Source: Amanita rubescens
Taxonomy: Eukaryota; Basidiomycota; Agaricomycetes; Agaricales; Amanitaceae
DNA length: 64,000 nt
Direction of reading: 5' to 3'
Assembly (NCBI GenBank): GCA_015039365.1
Contig: WION01000209.1
Span: forward strand, 1-64,000
Shown here: positions 1-11,333 of the stretch, one piece after another
How positions within the stretch are numbered: the stretch's first letter is position 1
Layout: each line of letters starts with the position of its first letter
Made by a program: the position numbers and the translations under genes
The notes under the pieces: generated by a model
Databases searched by the model: none
What the model saw: only the letters and a program-made list of their open reading frames with translations
Told to the model about the DNA's origin: nothing

Positions 1-617
1 AACAACTTCAAAGTTTAATTCATGCGCCATCTGTTAGCATGCATTACGTTCCGCGACAGACCGTAGGTGAACACCTGGGCTTCAAAGACGAGGTACTCAA
101 ACGGGACCATCTTGATGAGCGGCTAGCACGTACGTACCCCTTACCACCTATCTCTCCTTTAACTAACAAAATACACCCAGAACATATTCGATACGTTTAT
201 GATCTGCAAGAATCTGACACGACCTCCGAAGATTCCGATGACGACTCGTGGGACTCTGACGACTCGGCCGTCTCAAACCGACGTCGTCGTTCCTCAAACT
301 TCGTCAATAAATCTCAAAAAAAACGAATGAGCTTGATCACAAACCAATACTTTGAGATTCCTTCATGCGAGCAAGGGTTTAGTCACTTGGAATGCGGCGC
401 TCCTCCTAGCAAGAGTGCAAGACGCCGGTTCTTCCAGAGCAACGGGACGTGGGATGACATCACCGGAAGAGCAAGCGCGAGAATGTCTCCTGGTCTATTA
501 GGACCGCAAAATACCGCTTTGAGTGCGTTGATGGAAAGAGGAGGAAGAGAGTTTGAGTCGCCGGGTGTCGAAGAAATGGACGAAGATTGGGATGATGCTA
601 TGGTGGTCGAGGCGTAA
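1..617 (+). CDS. C-terminal part of an unknown protein (5' end outside window)
   Basis: The frame is open from base 3 to a TAA at 615-617, so this is probably the last exon of a gene that begins to the left. An internal ATG at 39 is not a convincing start. The visible part has an acidic Ser/Asp tract (residues about 58-77 counted from that ATG) followed directly by an Arg-rich stretch, a pattern common in nuclear regulatory proteins, and a very acidic C-terminus. I recognise no domain and assign no function. The next gene starts about 300 bases downstream on the same strand. Confidence 0.55.
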   Translation, partial: QLQSLIHAPSVSMHYVPRQTVGEHLGFKDEVLKRDHLDERLARTYPLPPISPLTNKIHPEHIRYVYDLQESDTTSEDSDDDSWDSDDSAVSNRRRRSSNFVNKSQKKRMSLITNQYFEIPSCEQGFSHLECGAPPSKSARRRFFQSNGTWDDITGRASARMSPGLLGPQNTALSALMERGGREFESPGVEEMDEDWDDAMVVEA

Positions 618-923
618 TTGGGACCTTTTGGATTGTATCTGTATGATTATTTTACTGTGCTGTAATCCGTTTTATCTGTGGTCTTGTGCACATATACGCC
701 AGAGGATAAGGTTGTGACAAAATACACATGGTAATCGCGCCTGATTGGGAACTTTATTCCGAGCTCTCACCTTGCCACTGTCTTATCTCTTGATTAATTC
801 CGTAACGCAATGGGGCTAAAATTGTCTTCCATATGGTACCAGGGGTAGATCTTTATAACTAAAGATACGGCGTGTTCCTGGCTAGTGGGTTCTTTTGCGT
901 AACAGCCCAACTTCATCAAAGCC
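618..923. other. Intergenic region, permease promoter
   Basis: No gene is seen between the TAA of the first gene and the permease start. It must hold the 3' end of the first gene and the permease promoter. I found no convincing TATA box or repeat. Confidence 0.5.
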
Positions 924-3193
924 ATGGCCATGACGAGCGCTCAACCAGAGCCCACCCCTTCACCGACGGTCGAGCCGCATCTACCTGTATCGAGGACATT
1001 CCGAGGAAAGCTGGACAATTACAAGCGAAAAATCACAACCAAGGAAGGATGGTTGGGTGACTACGACTACGCATGGTACGTTTCTTCGTTCCTCACAAAC
1101 ACTACTATAGTAAACACTCAGGCTATGCACACCTTCTCTGCCATGTTTGTACCGCAAAGACAGACGACCAGCCCCATTCTATGCGCTTGAACAAGAACTT
1201 CCGCTTCTCCTCGCGATAACGTGTGGATTGCAACATGCACTGGCTATGCTCGCTGGGCTTATCACTCCGCCCATTATATTTGCCTCGTCGCTCAACCTAG
1301 ACAACGCAACGTCTGCGTACATGATCTCTGCTTCTCTTATCGGTTCCGGTACGTTACGCATTGGCTTGGGATGCAAATCATTATTAATTATTTTTTGTAT
1401 AGGTATCTTGAGCTTGGTCCAAATGTCTAGGATACCCTTGTTCAAGGGGTATTATCTAGGAACGGGGTTGATAAGCGTGGTAGGAACAAGCTTTGCAACG
1501 CTCAGCACTGCGAGTGCGGTACGTCGAACCTTTTATGCAGAGAGAAAAAGGTTGTTCATGTGCGGATAGATTTTCAATGCAATGTACAACGATGGAACGT
1601 GTCCATCGACTACCGTGAACGGAACGATAACTCGCGAACCATGTCCGGACGCCTACGGAATGCTGTTGGGTAAAAGCTTCTCAAACCCAAATTTATCCGT
1701 CGCTAACGATAAGCTGGGGATTACAGGAACGGCGCTCATTTGTTCCTTTTTGGAAATATTCATGTCGTTTTGTTCACCGAGAGTGCTCAAGAAAATATTT
1801 CCTCCGATCGTTACTGGTGGGTATTATTTTAGAACTTGATGTTGATTGCCGGGCCTGAAGCTTCGATAGGTACTGTTGTTCTGATGATAGGCGCCTCTCT
1901 TGTTGGTTCATCTGGTATATTGGATTGGGGTGGCGGATCAAACGGCTGTCAGGCGAGGCCTACATCTGGACCCTTATCTCTATGCCCAAGCGTCGGCGCA
2001 CCCCACGCAGCGCCATGGGGATCGCCTCAGTTCATCGGTCTTGGATTCCTATCCTTTGTTTCCATTATTTTGACTGAAATCTTTGGTTCTCCGTTCATGA
2101 AGAACATCAGTATTATAGTAGGATTGCTGGTAGGGTGCATCGTCGCTGCTGCTGCTGGCTATATGGACAGCAGTACGATCACTTCTGCACCTGCCATCAC
2201 GTTTTTATGGTAAGTCACTTCTCTGCAAAACGAGACAGTTCTGACTTGGGCTGTAGGGTTCACCGTTTCAAGATCAGAGTCTATCCACCAGCTATTCTCC
2301 CGATGCTTGCAGTATACGGTTCGTTCTGCCGCCCACCATCTTTCTCCAGTTCTAAATTGAAACGTCGAAAGTTTCCTTGGCAATGGAAGCCACAGGCGAT
2401 ATCACGGCTTCGGCAGAAGTTTCAAGGCTACCCGTTGACGGTCTAGAGTTCGATTCTCGTATCCAGGGCGGTATTCTCGTACGTCCATTTATGCTCTCTG
2501 GGATGCTTCTTTTAAACCTCACACAGGCCGACGGCATTGGCGGCTTTTTCTCCGCCCTCTTTACTGTAACCCCTCTTTCAGTTTTTGCACAGGTTAGCTG
2601 ATCTTCTCAACTTCCATTTTACATAACTTGACATTCGATTCCAGAACAACGGCGTCATCGCCATCACACGCTGCGCCAACCGCGCGGCAGGTCGTTGGTG
2701 TTGCTTCTTCCTCATCTTATTCGGCATTTTGGGAAAACTTTCCGGTGTATTCCTCGCGATACCAAACCCCGTGCTAGGTGGCGTGACAACCTTCCTATTC
2801 GCAAGCGTGGCTGTGTCTGGTCTACGCGTTATATCGCTAAACGGATTCTCGAGGAGGGAGAGATTCGTCCTCGGCGCAGCGCTCTCAGTCGGTTTTGGAA
2901 ATCTGTTAGCGCCCACCACATTCACGTACCTTTTTAATGGTGTTCGGAACCCGAATTCGGGCTTGAGTGGATTTTTTAATTCGATTACGATCGTGTTGAG
3001 TACACCGTGTAAGTTGATTTTTGGGATTTGAATTGTTGTGTGGGCTGATGTGGCATTTTGTGTAGTCCTTTGTTCTGGAGTGGTGGCTTGTGTTCTGAAC
3101 TTGATTTTGCCCATCGAAGCTCCTGAAGAGGTTGAAGTGGTTGAAGCCGATGGAGAAGCCGACGTGGAAAGCCAGGAAGATAAAAAGGCTTAG
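924..3193 (+). CDS. Uric acid/xanthine permease, NCS2/NAT family (UapA-like)
   Basis: Ten exons join in frame to 602 residues: 924-1075, 1122-1348, 1403-1518, 1570-1816, 1870-2209, 2257-2318, 2372-2478, 2527-2592, 2645-3008 and 3066-3193. The product should be a plasma-membrane purine:H+ symporter with many hydrophobic segments. The first membrane segment has the family QH motif (GLQHALAMLAG). The segment MEATGDITAS carries the Glu and Asp that UapA uses in TMS8. The NAT signature is QNNGVIAITR, which in the characterised Aspergillus transporters UapA/UapC goes with uric acid and xanthine rather than ascorbate. The N-terminus ends in the usual DYDYAWLCTPSLP and the C-terminus is acidic and cytosolic. 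Length fits the family. Specificity is inferred from motif identity. Confidence 0.93.
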
Positions 3194-3394
3194 ATCGATG
3201 TTGGTAAATAGGATAGAGACACTTTGAAGTTCATGTCTAATTGGCCTTGTCACGCTGGATTCTTACGCGCTTTCGAAAACGTATTCTGCGTCAATGTTAT
3301 ACACAAGCTAATCGAAGGAACCTCCGCTACTACTTTTCTTCACTATGACCTGGCTAGAAATACACGTTCGCAGTGATGCGTCGGGTGCATGACA

Positions 3395-5036
3395 CTACTC
3401 ATGCCAAGGTCTGTTCACAGCAAAGAAGGCGTATGACTCGGGATTCATAACTGCTTGATTTGGATCCATCGCGGCCAAGTCTTTGCACGCCTGGACGCCC
3501 CAAGCGGTCGCAAGTGTGATATCTCCTGCAAAGTGAGAAAACTCGGATATAATCACATCGACCTAAAAGCGTACAAATGAATTATATTGGTGTGAAAAAA
3601 TCCAACCACACATACCTTTGAATCAAAGCCGATTAAAGGAGCATCCCAAAATATCTGGCACAGATATAGAGTTTGTTTTTCACTGGATGGGAAAAAATGA
3701 CATTGTGGCTGTCGGGATACAAAGGTTGGACCTTACTCGTCTTGATATCCATAGGCAAAAATATCACCGAAGGATTGTGGTGCAGTTGCGTACACAAATG
3801 ACTTGAAGGAATTACGCATAATTTCGAACTGCTCTTGCACAACTTTCTTACGCTCTTTATCGTATTTTCCAAACCACATATCGTAGCGCAGCGTACCGCG
3901 ATCCGAGTCGTCGCCCATGTTCGCAAGATACCTATAAATGTCAGATTACTTAGTTCAACGTCCATGGGGATAACTACCTGATGGCTTCATCAATACATTC
4001 TTCTACGGATTGCGTTGCAGAAATAAGTTCAATTTGTCGTTCAAAGTCATCAATATTGCTGAATTGAGGTCCCACATCGGCCGTTTCTGGTCCGTCATCC
4101 GTGACCAAGGGCTCTTCTCCTTCGTCCAGCTTTGCTTCTTCATCCACATTTTCCTCGGCTTCAGGAGCGTCGTCCACGGCTGCATAATCTTCAGCGCCTT
4201 CAGAAGACCTATTGCAAAATTAATTAGCTTCGTGCTGATCAACGACAAAGATACGGCGTACCCAATGGGTACGGCGACAACATCGTGGGGGATCCGAACT
4301 GTAGGTGCATGTTGGATGGAATAAATTTGTGCTTCTGGCGCCACGATTTCATATCGAACGGAATCCGAGGCTCGTTTTTCTGACTTCTCATATACCGAGA
4401 TTGGAATTGGAGTCCCCGCCTCAGGATGTTCCTCAGGAACGCTAGGGGCTACTGGCCATACACCTTCACGGGAGATGCGAGCTGAAAAGGGCTCTACTTC
4501 CGCCTTGATGATCTCGATCTGCCGTGTGGCTGAATTGACGGCGTAGAATATATTCTTAGGCTCAAATGTGTATTCCCCTTGTCCAGAGGTAAATTTGTAT
4601 GTTGTGGATACTGTTACATATCAGTACATCACAAAAACATCTCGACTAAGATAAATGGCACTCACAATCGTGGATGCGCGTGTTTTCAATAAATGGCTCA
4701 AGAGAGATCACATTAGCCAGTTCGACCGCTTTTTCAGGCGAGAAGGTAACATGAATGCCCCTGAATTGAGGGCTCGTTACATCTTCGGAGGTGGATTTAA
4801 CATTGAATTTCTGAAATTTCAATTTCTGGTCTGGGCAAAGGACACAGGAAGGATCGTTGATGAGCGTTAACAGTTGATCGCTGGTATTAGTGACTGTTGT
4901 GATAAGTTTCAGATTTTTAACGAATCCCTTGTCTGTAATTGTCAATCGATAACGAATGTGTAATACGTGGGTTGGACTGACCGTCTAACTTGAGGGACGG
5001 CTGAGGGTCTAAGTTAACTACGACCTTCAAGGACAT
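3395..5036 (-). CDS. M35 deuterolysin / Lys-metalloendopeptidase relative, probably inactive and not secreted
   Basis: Seven exons (5036-4982, 4932-4666, 4610-4262, 4208-3978, 3931-3737, 3682-3616, 3562-3395) join exactly to 443 residues. The N-terminal half has the propeptide-like beta domain of fungal peptidyl-Lys metalloendopeptidases (TVTNTSDQLLTLINDP). The C-terminal half has YDMWFGKYD, LYLCQIFWDAP and the end of the aspzincin domain. Where active enzymes have HExxH this protein reads SEFSH (residues 394-398), so the first zinc ligand is Ser. The GTxD motif is also poorly kept. The N-terminus MSLKVVVNLDPQP is not a signal peptide. Exon 4 encodes a very acidic insert absent from secreted relatives. 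Family membership is clear. Loss of peptidase activity and a cytosolic location are inferences. A missed upstream exon could still supply a signal peptide. Confidence 0.8.
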
Positions 5037-5530
5037 CGTGGGGTGGAACCGTGGTCGTGGTAACAGTTGGAGACTTGACACAGGGCATTGAAGCGCTGCT
5101 TCTGCGTATATGTAGCTGGTTTATCTCGCCGTCCGTCACATGCGTTCATTTGACCTGTCATTCACGTCATTTTCGGGATTCTTCGGTGGGGAAATATCAT
5201 CAGAAGGCCGCTATAACGGCGTTACTTCCCTGCGGTCGAACGCTCCCGCTTCCCAGGCTGCGGAGAAAGTCGAGATGCTGTTAGCTTTCCATCGTGGCCG
5301 TCAGGTGTTCAAGTTGAACTAATTACGTAACTTATGTTGATTGACCTCCTGCTTGAACGATTTTACCGGTGCGCTGTCCGTATGAAGTCCATCTGCTACC
5401 CGTCATGATTCGACCGTCCCAGACTTTTACCGTTGTCCTCGACTATGATTTATTGACGGTGCTGCAATTGGGCTTACTAATAACGCCTATCATTATACTA
5501 TTCCTGAACTGGATGAGTCCTTAAACAATC
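5037..5530. promoter_or_regulatory. Divergent promoter region
   Basis: About 490 bases separate the M35-like gene (minus) from the pyroglutamyl peptidase gene (plus), which start back to back. The short open frames here have no family similarity I recognise. I see no clear TATA box. Confidence 0.4.
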
Positions 5531-6396
5531 ATGGGAGACCAAGGACCAACTATCGACACCTCATCACCATCGGCGGTATCTGATGAAATCCTTGTGCTCG
5601 TGACAGGCTATGGGGTAAGTTCCTACTACTAAGTCCTCGACCAGCATGGGAACTGACAACCTTGGATCAGCCATTCGACACCAATCCTGTAAATGCATCC
5701 TTCCTCATTGCATCCTCCCTCCCATCCACAATAACCTTTCCCCCAGCTGCCAACCCTACCCCAGCAACTGCCCCTTCCCGCAACATATCTGTCCACGTCC
5801 ACCCTTCCCCGATACCCGTCTCCTACTCCGTCGTCCGTGAAATTGTACCTGCCATACTCAAAGACTTTGCGCATTCCCATGCTGGGCGCTATCCAGATAT
5901 AATAATCCACATGGGCATTGCATCATCCCGAGAGTACTACTCCGTAGAAACACAAGCACATCGGGACTTGTATCTCCTGGCCGATATCGATGGCCGATCG
6001 GGTGAAGATGACGGAGAGAAGTTGTGGCGAGAGAAAGAGTTTCCAGAGCTCTTAAGACCAGGCCCTACTCCATCGGCTGCGATCCCGGTCTCGACAATAG
6101 CTACAAGCCGGAAGATGGTTGCATACCCCCCGAACGATCACTTTCTATCGACCTGGGAATCATTCATACCCCCTAACACGGATGTGCGCATTTCTGACGA
6201 CGCGGGACGGTATCTTTGCGAATTCATCTTCTACACCACAATGTCCCAGTTATTGTCGGAAGGTCGAGATAGAAACGTGGTGTTCTTCCACGTTCCGGAT
6301 TCGTGTGAAGATGGAGATGTTAAGCTGGGGGTGGAGGCTGCCATTGCGTTGATTAAGACGTTGGTGACTTGTTGGGTTGACGAAGCAAAGATGTAA
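5531..6396 (+). CDS. Pyroglutamyl-peptidase I (cysteine peptidase C15)
   Basis: Two exons (5531-5614 and 5671-6396) give 269 residues. The enzyme removes N-terminal pyroglutamate from peptides in the cytosol. The first exon ends at the conserved LVTGYG and the second starts PFDTNP, the family's N-terminal signature. The catalytic Cys lies in GRYLCEF and the catalytic His in FFHVP, both in the expected order. The Glu-containing region around IHMGIASSREYYSVE matches the usual position of the third catalytic residue. Fungal homologues commonly carry insertions relative to the ~215-residue bacterial enzymes, as here. There is no signal peptide. Confidence 0.87.
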
Positions 6397-6788
6397 ATGT
6401 ATGTAACCTTAGACTTGTATCTGATATCCCAGAATCCATGATGTTGTATATGATCTAACTCGAATTCGCCTTAGTTACAGCCTCCGGTAAATAGATTTGA
6501 TAGTCAGGGCTAGTCAGGGGAGTCGGTATTCAAATATGTCAGCTTTCCTCCCGGTCTTTCTGCACTTCGGCCCCCTCCAGTTCCGGAGCTTTTTACTGAT
6601 TCCGGCAGACACACCAACGGTGGTAGACTACAAATTCTGGAAGTACTACCATCTCAGGCTGATTTTTGAACTCAAAAATGTTTATTTGAAGTGATCAATG
6701 ACTCTGAACAGCCAACAAGATAGAGCCCAGTATTCATACACCGTAACAACTTTGAAAATCATCACAGACTGAGATTTATATATTGAGC
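6397..6788. other. Intergenic region containing copy 1 of a dispersed repeat
   Basis: No gene is seen. It contains the first copy (6476-6559) of an ~84-bp sequence that recurs in the same orientation at 9109-9192. Confidence 0.6.
6476..6559 (+). repeat. Dispersed repeat, copy 1
   Basis: Starts TACAGCCTCCGGTAAATAG and ends TTTCCTCCCGGTCTTT. A second copy lies at 9109-9192 with a few substitutions and a small indel, in the same orientation. The two copies bracket the disrupted MGQY-family gene and its hAT-like insertion. The element family is unknown; it may be a transposon fragment. Confidence 0.75.
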
Positions 6789-8632
6789 TTAGGGGTAAAT
6801 CAAAGATGCATGGTTGACTTGCCGACAAAAATGCTCCACTACGATTGTGAAAGCCTTTTCAACTTGTTCTTCGGTAATGTCCTTCCACAAGTCGCCCTCC
6901 GAGTCCAACTCCATGATCGAGGTTACATCGAACCGATTTCCCGCCCACGGACCGGGGACTAGCTCCAAAGAACATCTAATGGTACAACTGGGGTCCTCCG
7001 ACCAAGACGTGTTGATCAGGAGTAACGAGGCCAAGGTAAATTCCAAATCGGGTGATAGCCCTTTCTTGCGTATCTTCTCATCCAAGATACGCTTAAAATC
7101 ATTGATCCGGATGTAGACATGCATAGATAAGTTGCGCAAAACATAGTCATTTGTTTCCGGCTCGAGCTGCAGTTTGCTTTCCAAGAGACTGACTGGAATG
7201 TCTTTGAATTCTCTTTCAGCAAATTCGTAAAGCGTCTCTTGGAGGTACCCATCACTATCTAGAAGTTGATTGAATTCGGCTTGTTCTGCCTCAGTAAGCA
7301 TCCCTGGGGGGCACTCCAGCATATAGTCTCCAGCTGTGATGATGCGTTGGCCAGCCCAAGCGCCGATGACTGGATCGTCTCGCGATTTTTGACGAAGTAA
7401 TAACTGGAGTAAGGGAAGGTAGTCCAAGATAGCTTCGGCAAGCTTGCCCACGTGCCGAGTATCACGGCGATCGATGTTGATAAGCTGGAAGTACTGACTA
7501 GGGTTGCGGGAAAAAGGGGATGTTTTTCCCCGGACCAGTTTTTCCCTGGTTCGTTACCGGTACCGTACTGGTAACTTACCTCCCACATCGCCGGAAAAAT
7601 TTGGGCCAAGTAATTTACCATATCACGTGATTACCATATATGGTATAAATAGCTATATATGGTCATGGATGAAACTGAAGTCGTCCCGCATCATCTTGTC
7701 GAGTCGTCATCTTCAAAAGGCACTAACGGAGTGTTTATTAGGTTTTGGCTGGTAAAGTATTCAACTCCGAAGAATGGTCCATTTCGCGCAACCCGGAGCC
7801 ACTCCAATTCTGCAATCCAGGACCCTGAGAGTTCCATCTCTTGCTTCGAATCCTCCCCCCAGCATCCTGGACCCGTTCTTGACACTCCCTGTAACGAGGT
7901 CCAGGAGAATAGCTCTGAACACTTCACAAATGCACAATCAAGTCATGTAGAAGCATCAGAAGAAAGGTGCCGGTAATCCCTCTAGGCTATCCTCGTCAGG
8001 AAATTGGCATTGGAGGTGTTACCCACATTGAGGGAGGTGGAGGAGCGCTATTGGCGATTGCCGTTGAGCGATGGCGTATTCGATGCGCTGAGCGATGAGG
8101 CTGGCGCTGCTGCACGTATGATGAGTCCGAATTTGGGCTTTCACCACCACTTCCTCGTTCGTCCGGATTCAAGTTGGGGGCAGGCTCGGGCAGAAGAAAT
8201 GGGAGTTGTGGGACGAGAAGCTTTGCCTACACCTGTAACCGCTTGGACCATTCGGCGTCGAGCTGGCCTGATGAACTAGTGAGCCTGCCATTTAAACGAG
8301 GACGAGGCTGGAAATAATTGGAATCTGACAAACCCGGAGACGAGGATGAGGCTGAGTTATCCCCGGAAATTCCCCTCGAGGCGCGAACTCATTCGCTCAT
8401 TGATTTCGATTCTGAGTGGTATTCTAATATCTAGTTCTTTGCATGTATACCCCATTGCCGCACGGCGGAAAAAATTCTCGGAAACGCGATGATTTTGGGT
8501 CACGCGTATGATCACGTGAACGTAATTTACCTGTAATTTACAGGGGAAAAACTCTAGATTCTGGTCCCAACCGGTACGTTACCGGGGAATTAGGCCGCAG
8601 AGGTTTTTCCCGCAGCCCTAGTACTGACCCAT
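6789..8632 (-). pseudogene. MGQY-family protein gene interrupted by a hAT-like element
   Basis: The minus-strand frame from 7490 to the stop at 6789 encodes FQLINIDRRDTRHVGK and about 220 further residues, including WAGQRIITAGDY. This resembles a family of uncharacterised agaricomycete proteins that begin MGQYW. No ATG exists at the expected place. It lies across the insertion: 8632-8621 reads ATG GGT CAG TAC (MGQY), the element then starts with TAG, and coding resumes at TTC CAG after the element. The insertion therefore falls within the first five codons and creates an immediate stop. The rest of the frame is intact, so the event looks recent. An internal GTG at 7451 is the only nearby alternative start. 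Function of the family is unknown. Confidence 0.8.
7499..8620. mobile_element. Non-autonomous hAT-like DNA transposon (1,122 bp)
   Basis: The left end TAGGGTTGCGGGAAAAA (from 7499) and the reverse complement of the right end TAGGGCTGCGGGAAAAA (to 8620) are terminal inverted repeats with one mismatch. They are flanked by perfect 8-bp duplications GTACTGAC at 7491-7498 and 8621-8628. An 8-bp duplication with TAGGG-type ends is the hallmark of hAT elements. Subterminal CCGGTAC/GTTACCGG motifs occur inversely near both ends. No hAT transposase is seen. Inside, a TATAAATAG box near 7645 precedes a small open frame (7665-7976), and a second frame runs to 8279; neither resembles a known protein. Confidence 0.88.
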
Positions 8633-10108
8633 GGTACAGTTATGCGTAGAGAAAGGCAAAATGTTTAAGAGTACAGAGAGTGGGAATTGAACAATGAAAT
8701 GTCTGGGTCGTTCCCGCAGCACGTGACATATCCTCACGGTCGTGATATTATTATCTGTCCACGGTTTGTGAGCGCTTGCCGTCTCATATATCTAGGGCCA
8801 CATTCTCGGTAATAGCGCAACCCGGCGACGAGGAGCAGTTATCCCCAGTCTGATGAGCCAGGCATGGCACTGGCGTCTCTCGTGTTAAATTCTCCCTAAC
8901 GCTGCGGACGTTCACATGCTTCCTGTGTGTCGTCATGAAGCCATTGACAGTGCGCAGTCCACAAACGCGTAGCAAAGACGAAATAGAGCTCAGAGAACAA
9001 GAGTCACCAATCTCAGGATGTAAAAAATGCAGTTATTCAAGTAACCCAAACATACTATGTAATTACAGCCACGGGAGGCGGTCCTGCTTCGCGCATTTTG
9101 GTGTTACATACAGCCTCCGGTGAATAGATTTGATACCATCCAGGGTCAGGGGAGTCGGTATTCAAATATGTCAGCTTTCCTCTCGGTCTTTTTGAAGAAG
9201 TCCGCCGCTCGTCACCATCATCACCTCTCCCGATTTGATTCCTGGCGGATGGCTACGTTAAATGAAGGCATAGTTCCGCCAGTGATTCCTTATCTGTACG
9301 GACTGTCTCGCGCTGCGCGTTCACTCTGGGATCCTTGCATATAGGAGCGGTTGTTTATGATCAAATACTCTACTGGGAAGATTATCGGCTTCCATACAAC
9401 CCACAAACGCCTATTTAAAACAGAGGAATTCAAGCTAATCAAGCCCCGGGTCGCTTTCTAGCGATCAACATGCAGTTTCGCTGGTACCTCCAGTTGCACA
9501 CCTTTTTTCACAGTTATTTTCCCAGCTTACACCTCGTGATCTTTGTCGTGGATCCGATCTGCACTGAGATGTTTTCTCGTGGCGAGCCGTCAGACTTGGT
9601 TGGCACAACTCTCAGGTGCAACTGAAAACGAGTCTTCCAAGGCTCACATTGGCCTACACACGAATGCACACGCCGTCGCTCTCCCGTTCACGGTTTCCCT
9701 TTACTCCATCCGGAGGCTGGTCTTGAAGACGATGCATATGCATGGTAATAAGAGTCAAGTTGGATAAGACAGAAGGGGATGATCTTTCTTCCCTTCCCAC
9801 TTTGCAGACATTTTCGAAAATTCCGATTTGCACTCTTCCCACCATTGGTATCGCTGGTCTTACACAGGCAGTAAAATACTATCCCTTTCTGGCTCGCTTT
9901 TTAATTTATTTGGACTGAACTGATGGAGCAGGCGATGGATAGACATCCCAAAAACTGCGTTTAGATCAAGAGTGATATAATATACAATGCACGTAGTTAT
10001 TGTGAACATGGTATAGGTCTTGTGACTGATGCGAAATTAATCAACCGGAGATATGTCGAGTACAAATGCAAAATGTGATTTCTTGGATCGGCGGATTGCT
10101 GCATCTTG
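8633..10108. other. Gene-poor region with copy 2 of the dispersed repeat
   Basis: I see no supported gene. The second copy of the 84-bp repeat is at 9109-9192. A TATTTAAAAC box near 9412 precedes a 51-codon frame starting at 9470, which I do not trust. A 12-bp palindrome (ATGCATATGCAT) lies near 9733. Confidence 0.4.
9109..9192 (+). repeat. Dispersed repeat, copy 2
   Basis: Matches 6476-6559 from TACAGCCTCCGG to CGGTCTTT with a handful of differences, then the two sequences diverge abruptly on both sides. Confidence 0.75.
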
Positions 10109-10926
10109 TTATAGCTTGCTCCGCACGGGTGTCCCTTCGATATGGACCAATGAGTGGACGCAGGATATACAAAGCGTGTCGCCATCCCAAATCTTTCAAT
10201 CCGTCAAAACCTATGAGCTGTAGCATACGAGCGCAAAGACTCACCTCTCCTCTTGAAGTTCGGATCCGGCCGTCGAACGACAGACTGGTGCCCACAAGGC
10301 GCAGTGTTCGTCCGCTGACGGTCGATATAAGACTTGAAATAGTAATGAGGCAGGATCACTTACAGTTTAGCAGGATGGTGGAAGACGTAATTCATTGCTT
10401 GACTAACGCCCGTGGCATCTATGCCGAGGGCAAGTCCGAGGATGACAATGGCGGAGGAAGTGCACCTGATTTATTTAGAAATAAAGTCTGCGGATATATA
10501 TAAAGGAAGCACTAGAAACGAACCCTTCCAGCAAAAGCGCGGCACAAGCACCGTGCAGTGTTCCAAATGAATTGCACATGTCTGCGTAATTTCGGGTTTC
10601 AATCGCCTTCGTCCTGTGAGAGTCATACCCGATCACTTACCCTTGGTTACGACCACTTCATGTACCGATTCAGCCCATGCCTTGCCAACCACTTTTCCGT
10701 CTTCCACACCGTACACGTTGATAGTCGAGTATCTGGTCCGATCCGCCACCAAGGGCGCAAAGGCGATCTCCTTGTCCTTGCCGACAAAATGAGCATAAAT
10801 CTTTGCAGCGAGTCGCTTCAGGTCGTCGGATACGTTGCCTTGTACTGTGGCCGGGTCAAAAGTGTACACTTCAGGAAGGAAGCTGAAGCGCCGTTGAACG
10901 TCGGCCGACAGTATAGGTTTAGACAT
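10109..10926 (-). CDS. Hotdog-fold thioesterase, PaaI/ACOT13-like
   Basis: Five exons (10926-10641, 10581-10524, 10465-10364, 10314-10245, 10192-10109) sum to 600 bases, giving 199 residues. The second exon encodes NSFGTLHGACAALLLEG, the HGG-type active-site helix of the 4HBT superfamily; here HGA replaces HGG. The third gives GVSQAMNYVFHHPAKL, the usual next strand, and the last IWDGDTLCISCVH. Such enzymes hydrolyse acyl-CoA or related thioesters. The N-terminal ~90 residues lie ahead of the hotdog core and are probably lineage-specific. The gene diverges from the ITPase gene across about 400 bases. Substrate is unknown. Confidence 0.8.
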
Positions 10927-11333
10927 GCGGATGTCACTTGCAGGGAAGGCGCGTATATATTGATCGAGGGAAAGCCAGCTAATGCGTTTTTGGGATGTTT
11001 GGTTGTAAGAGGCTGTCCCTGCTGGGCCTGCCCATCAGGTCTTTATTATTGCAACGGGTTGACAGGACCCCGAAACTCCCCGATGCCCGCAGTGAGGTAG
11101 GAGAGGGTTCGTGGCATGTAACCACCTTCCTAGACTCGTATTTCGCGCAAAAAAACGGCGCTCGCTGCAGATACCAGAGTTTCGTTGGAAGCTTGTTTGA
11201 CGTATAGCTAGAAGCTGGCTGCTCCTTCGGCTCGGTTCCGGGCAACGGACCATTCGGCTATTTCCGAGAGATGTGTCACCATCATCGTTAGTACACGGCT
11301 GAGTCAGACTCCAACTCTACAAGATACCCAGAT
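10927..11333. promoter_or_regulatory. Shared divergent promoter of thioesterase and ITPase genes
   Basis: About 400 bases between two divergent start codons. Open frames on both strands here match nothing I know. No clear TATA box. Confidence 0.4.

Noticed and set aside
2440..2470. GAGTTCGATTCTCGT resembling a tRNA T-arm
   Set aside because: It lies inside permease exon 7 and encodes EFDSRIQG; no tRNA cloverleaf surrounds it.
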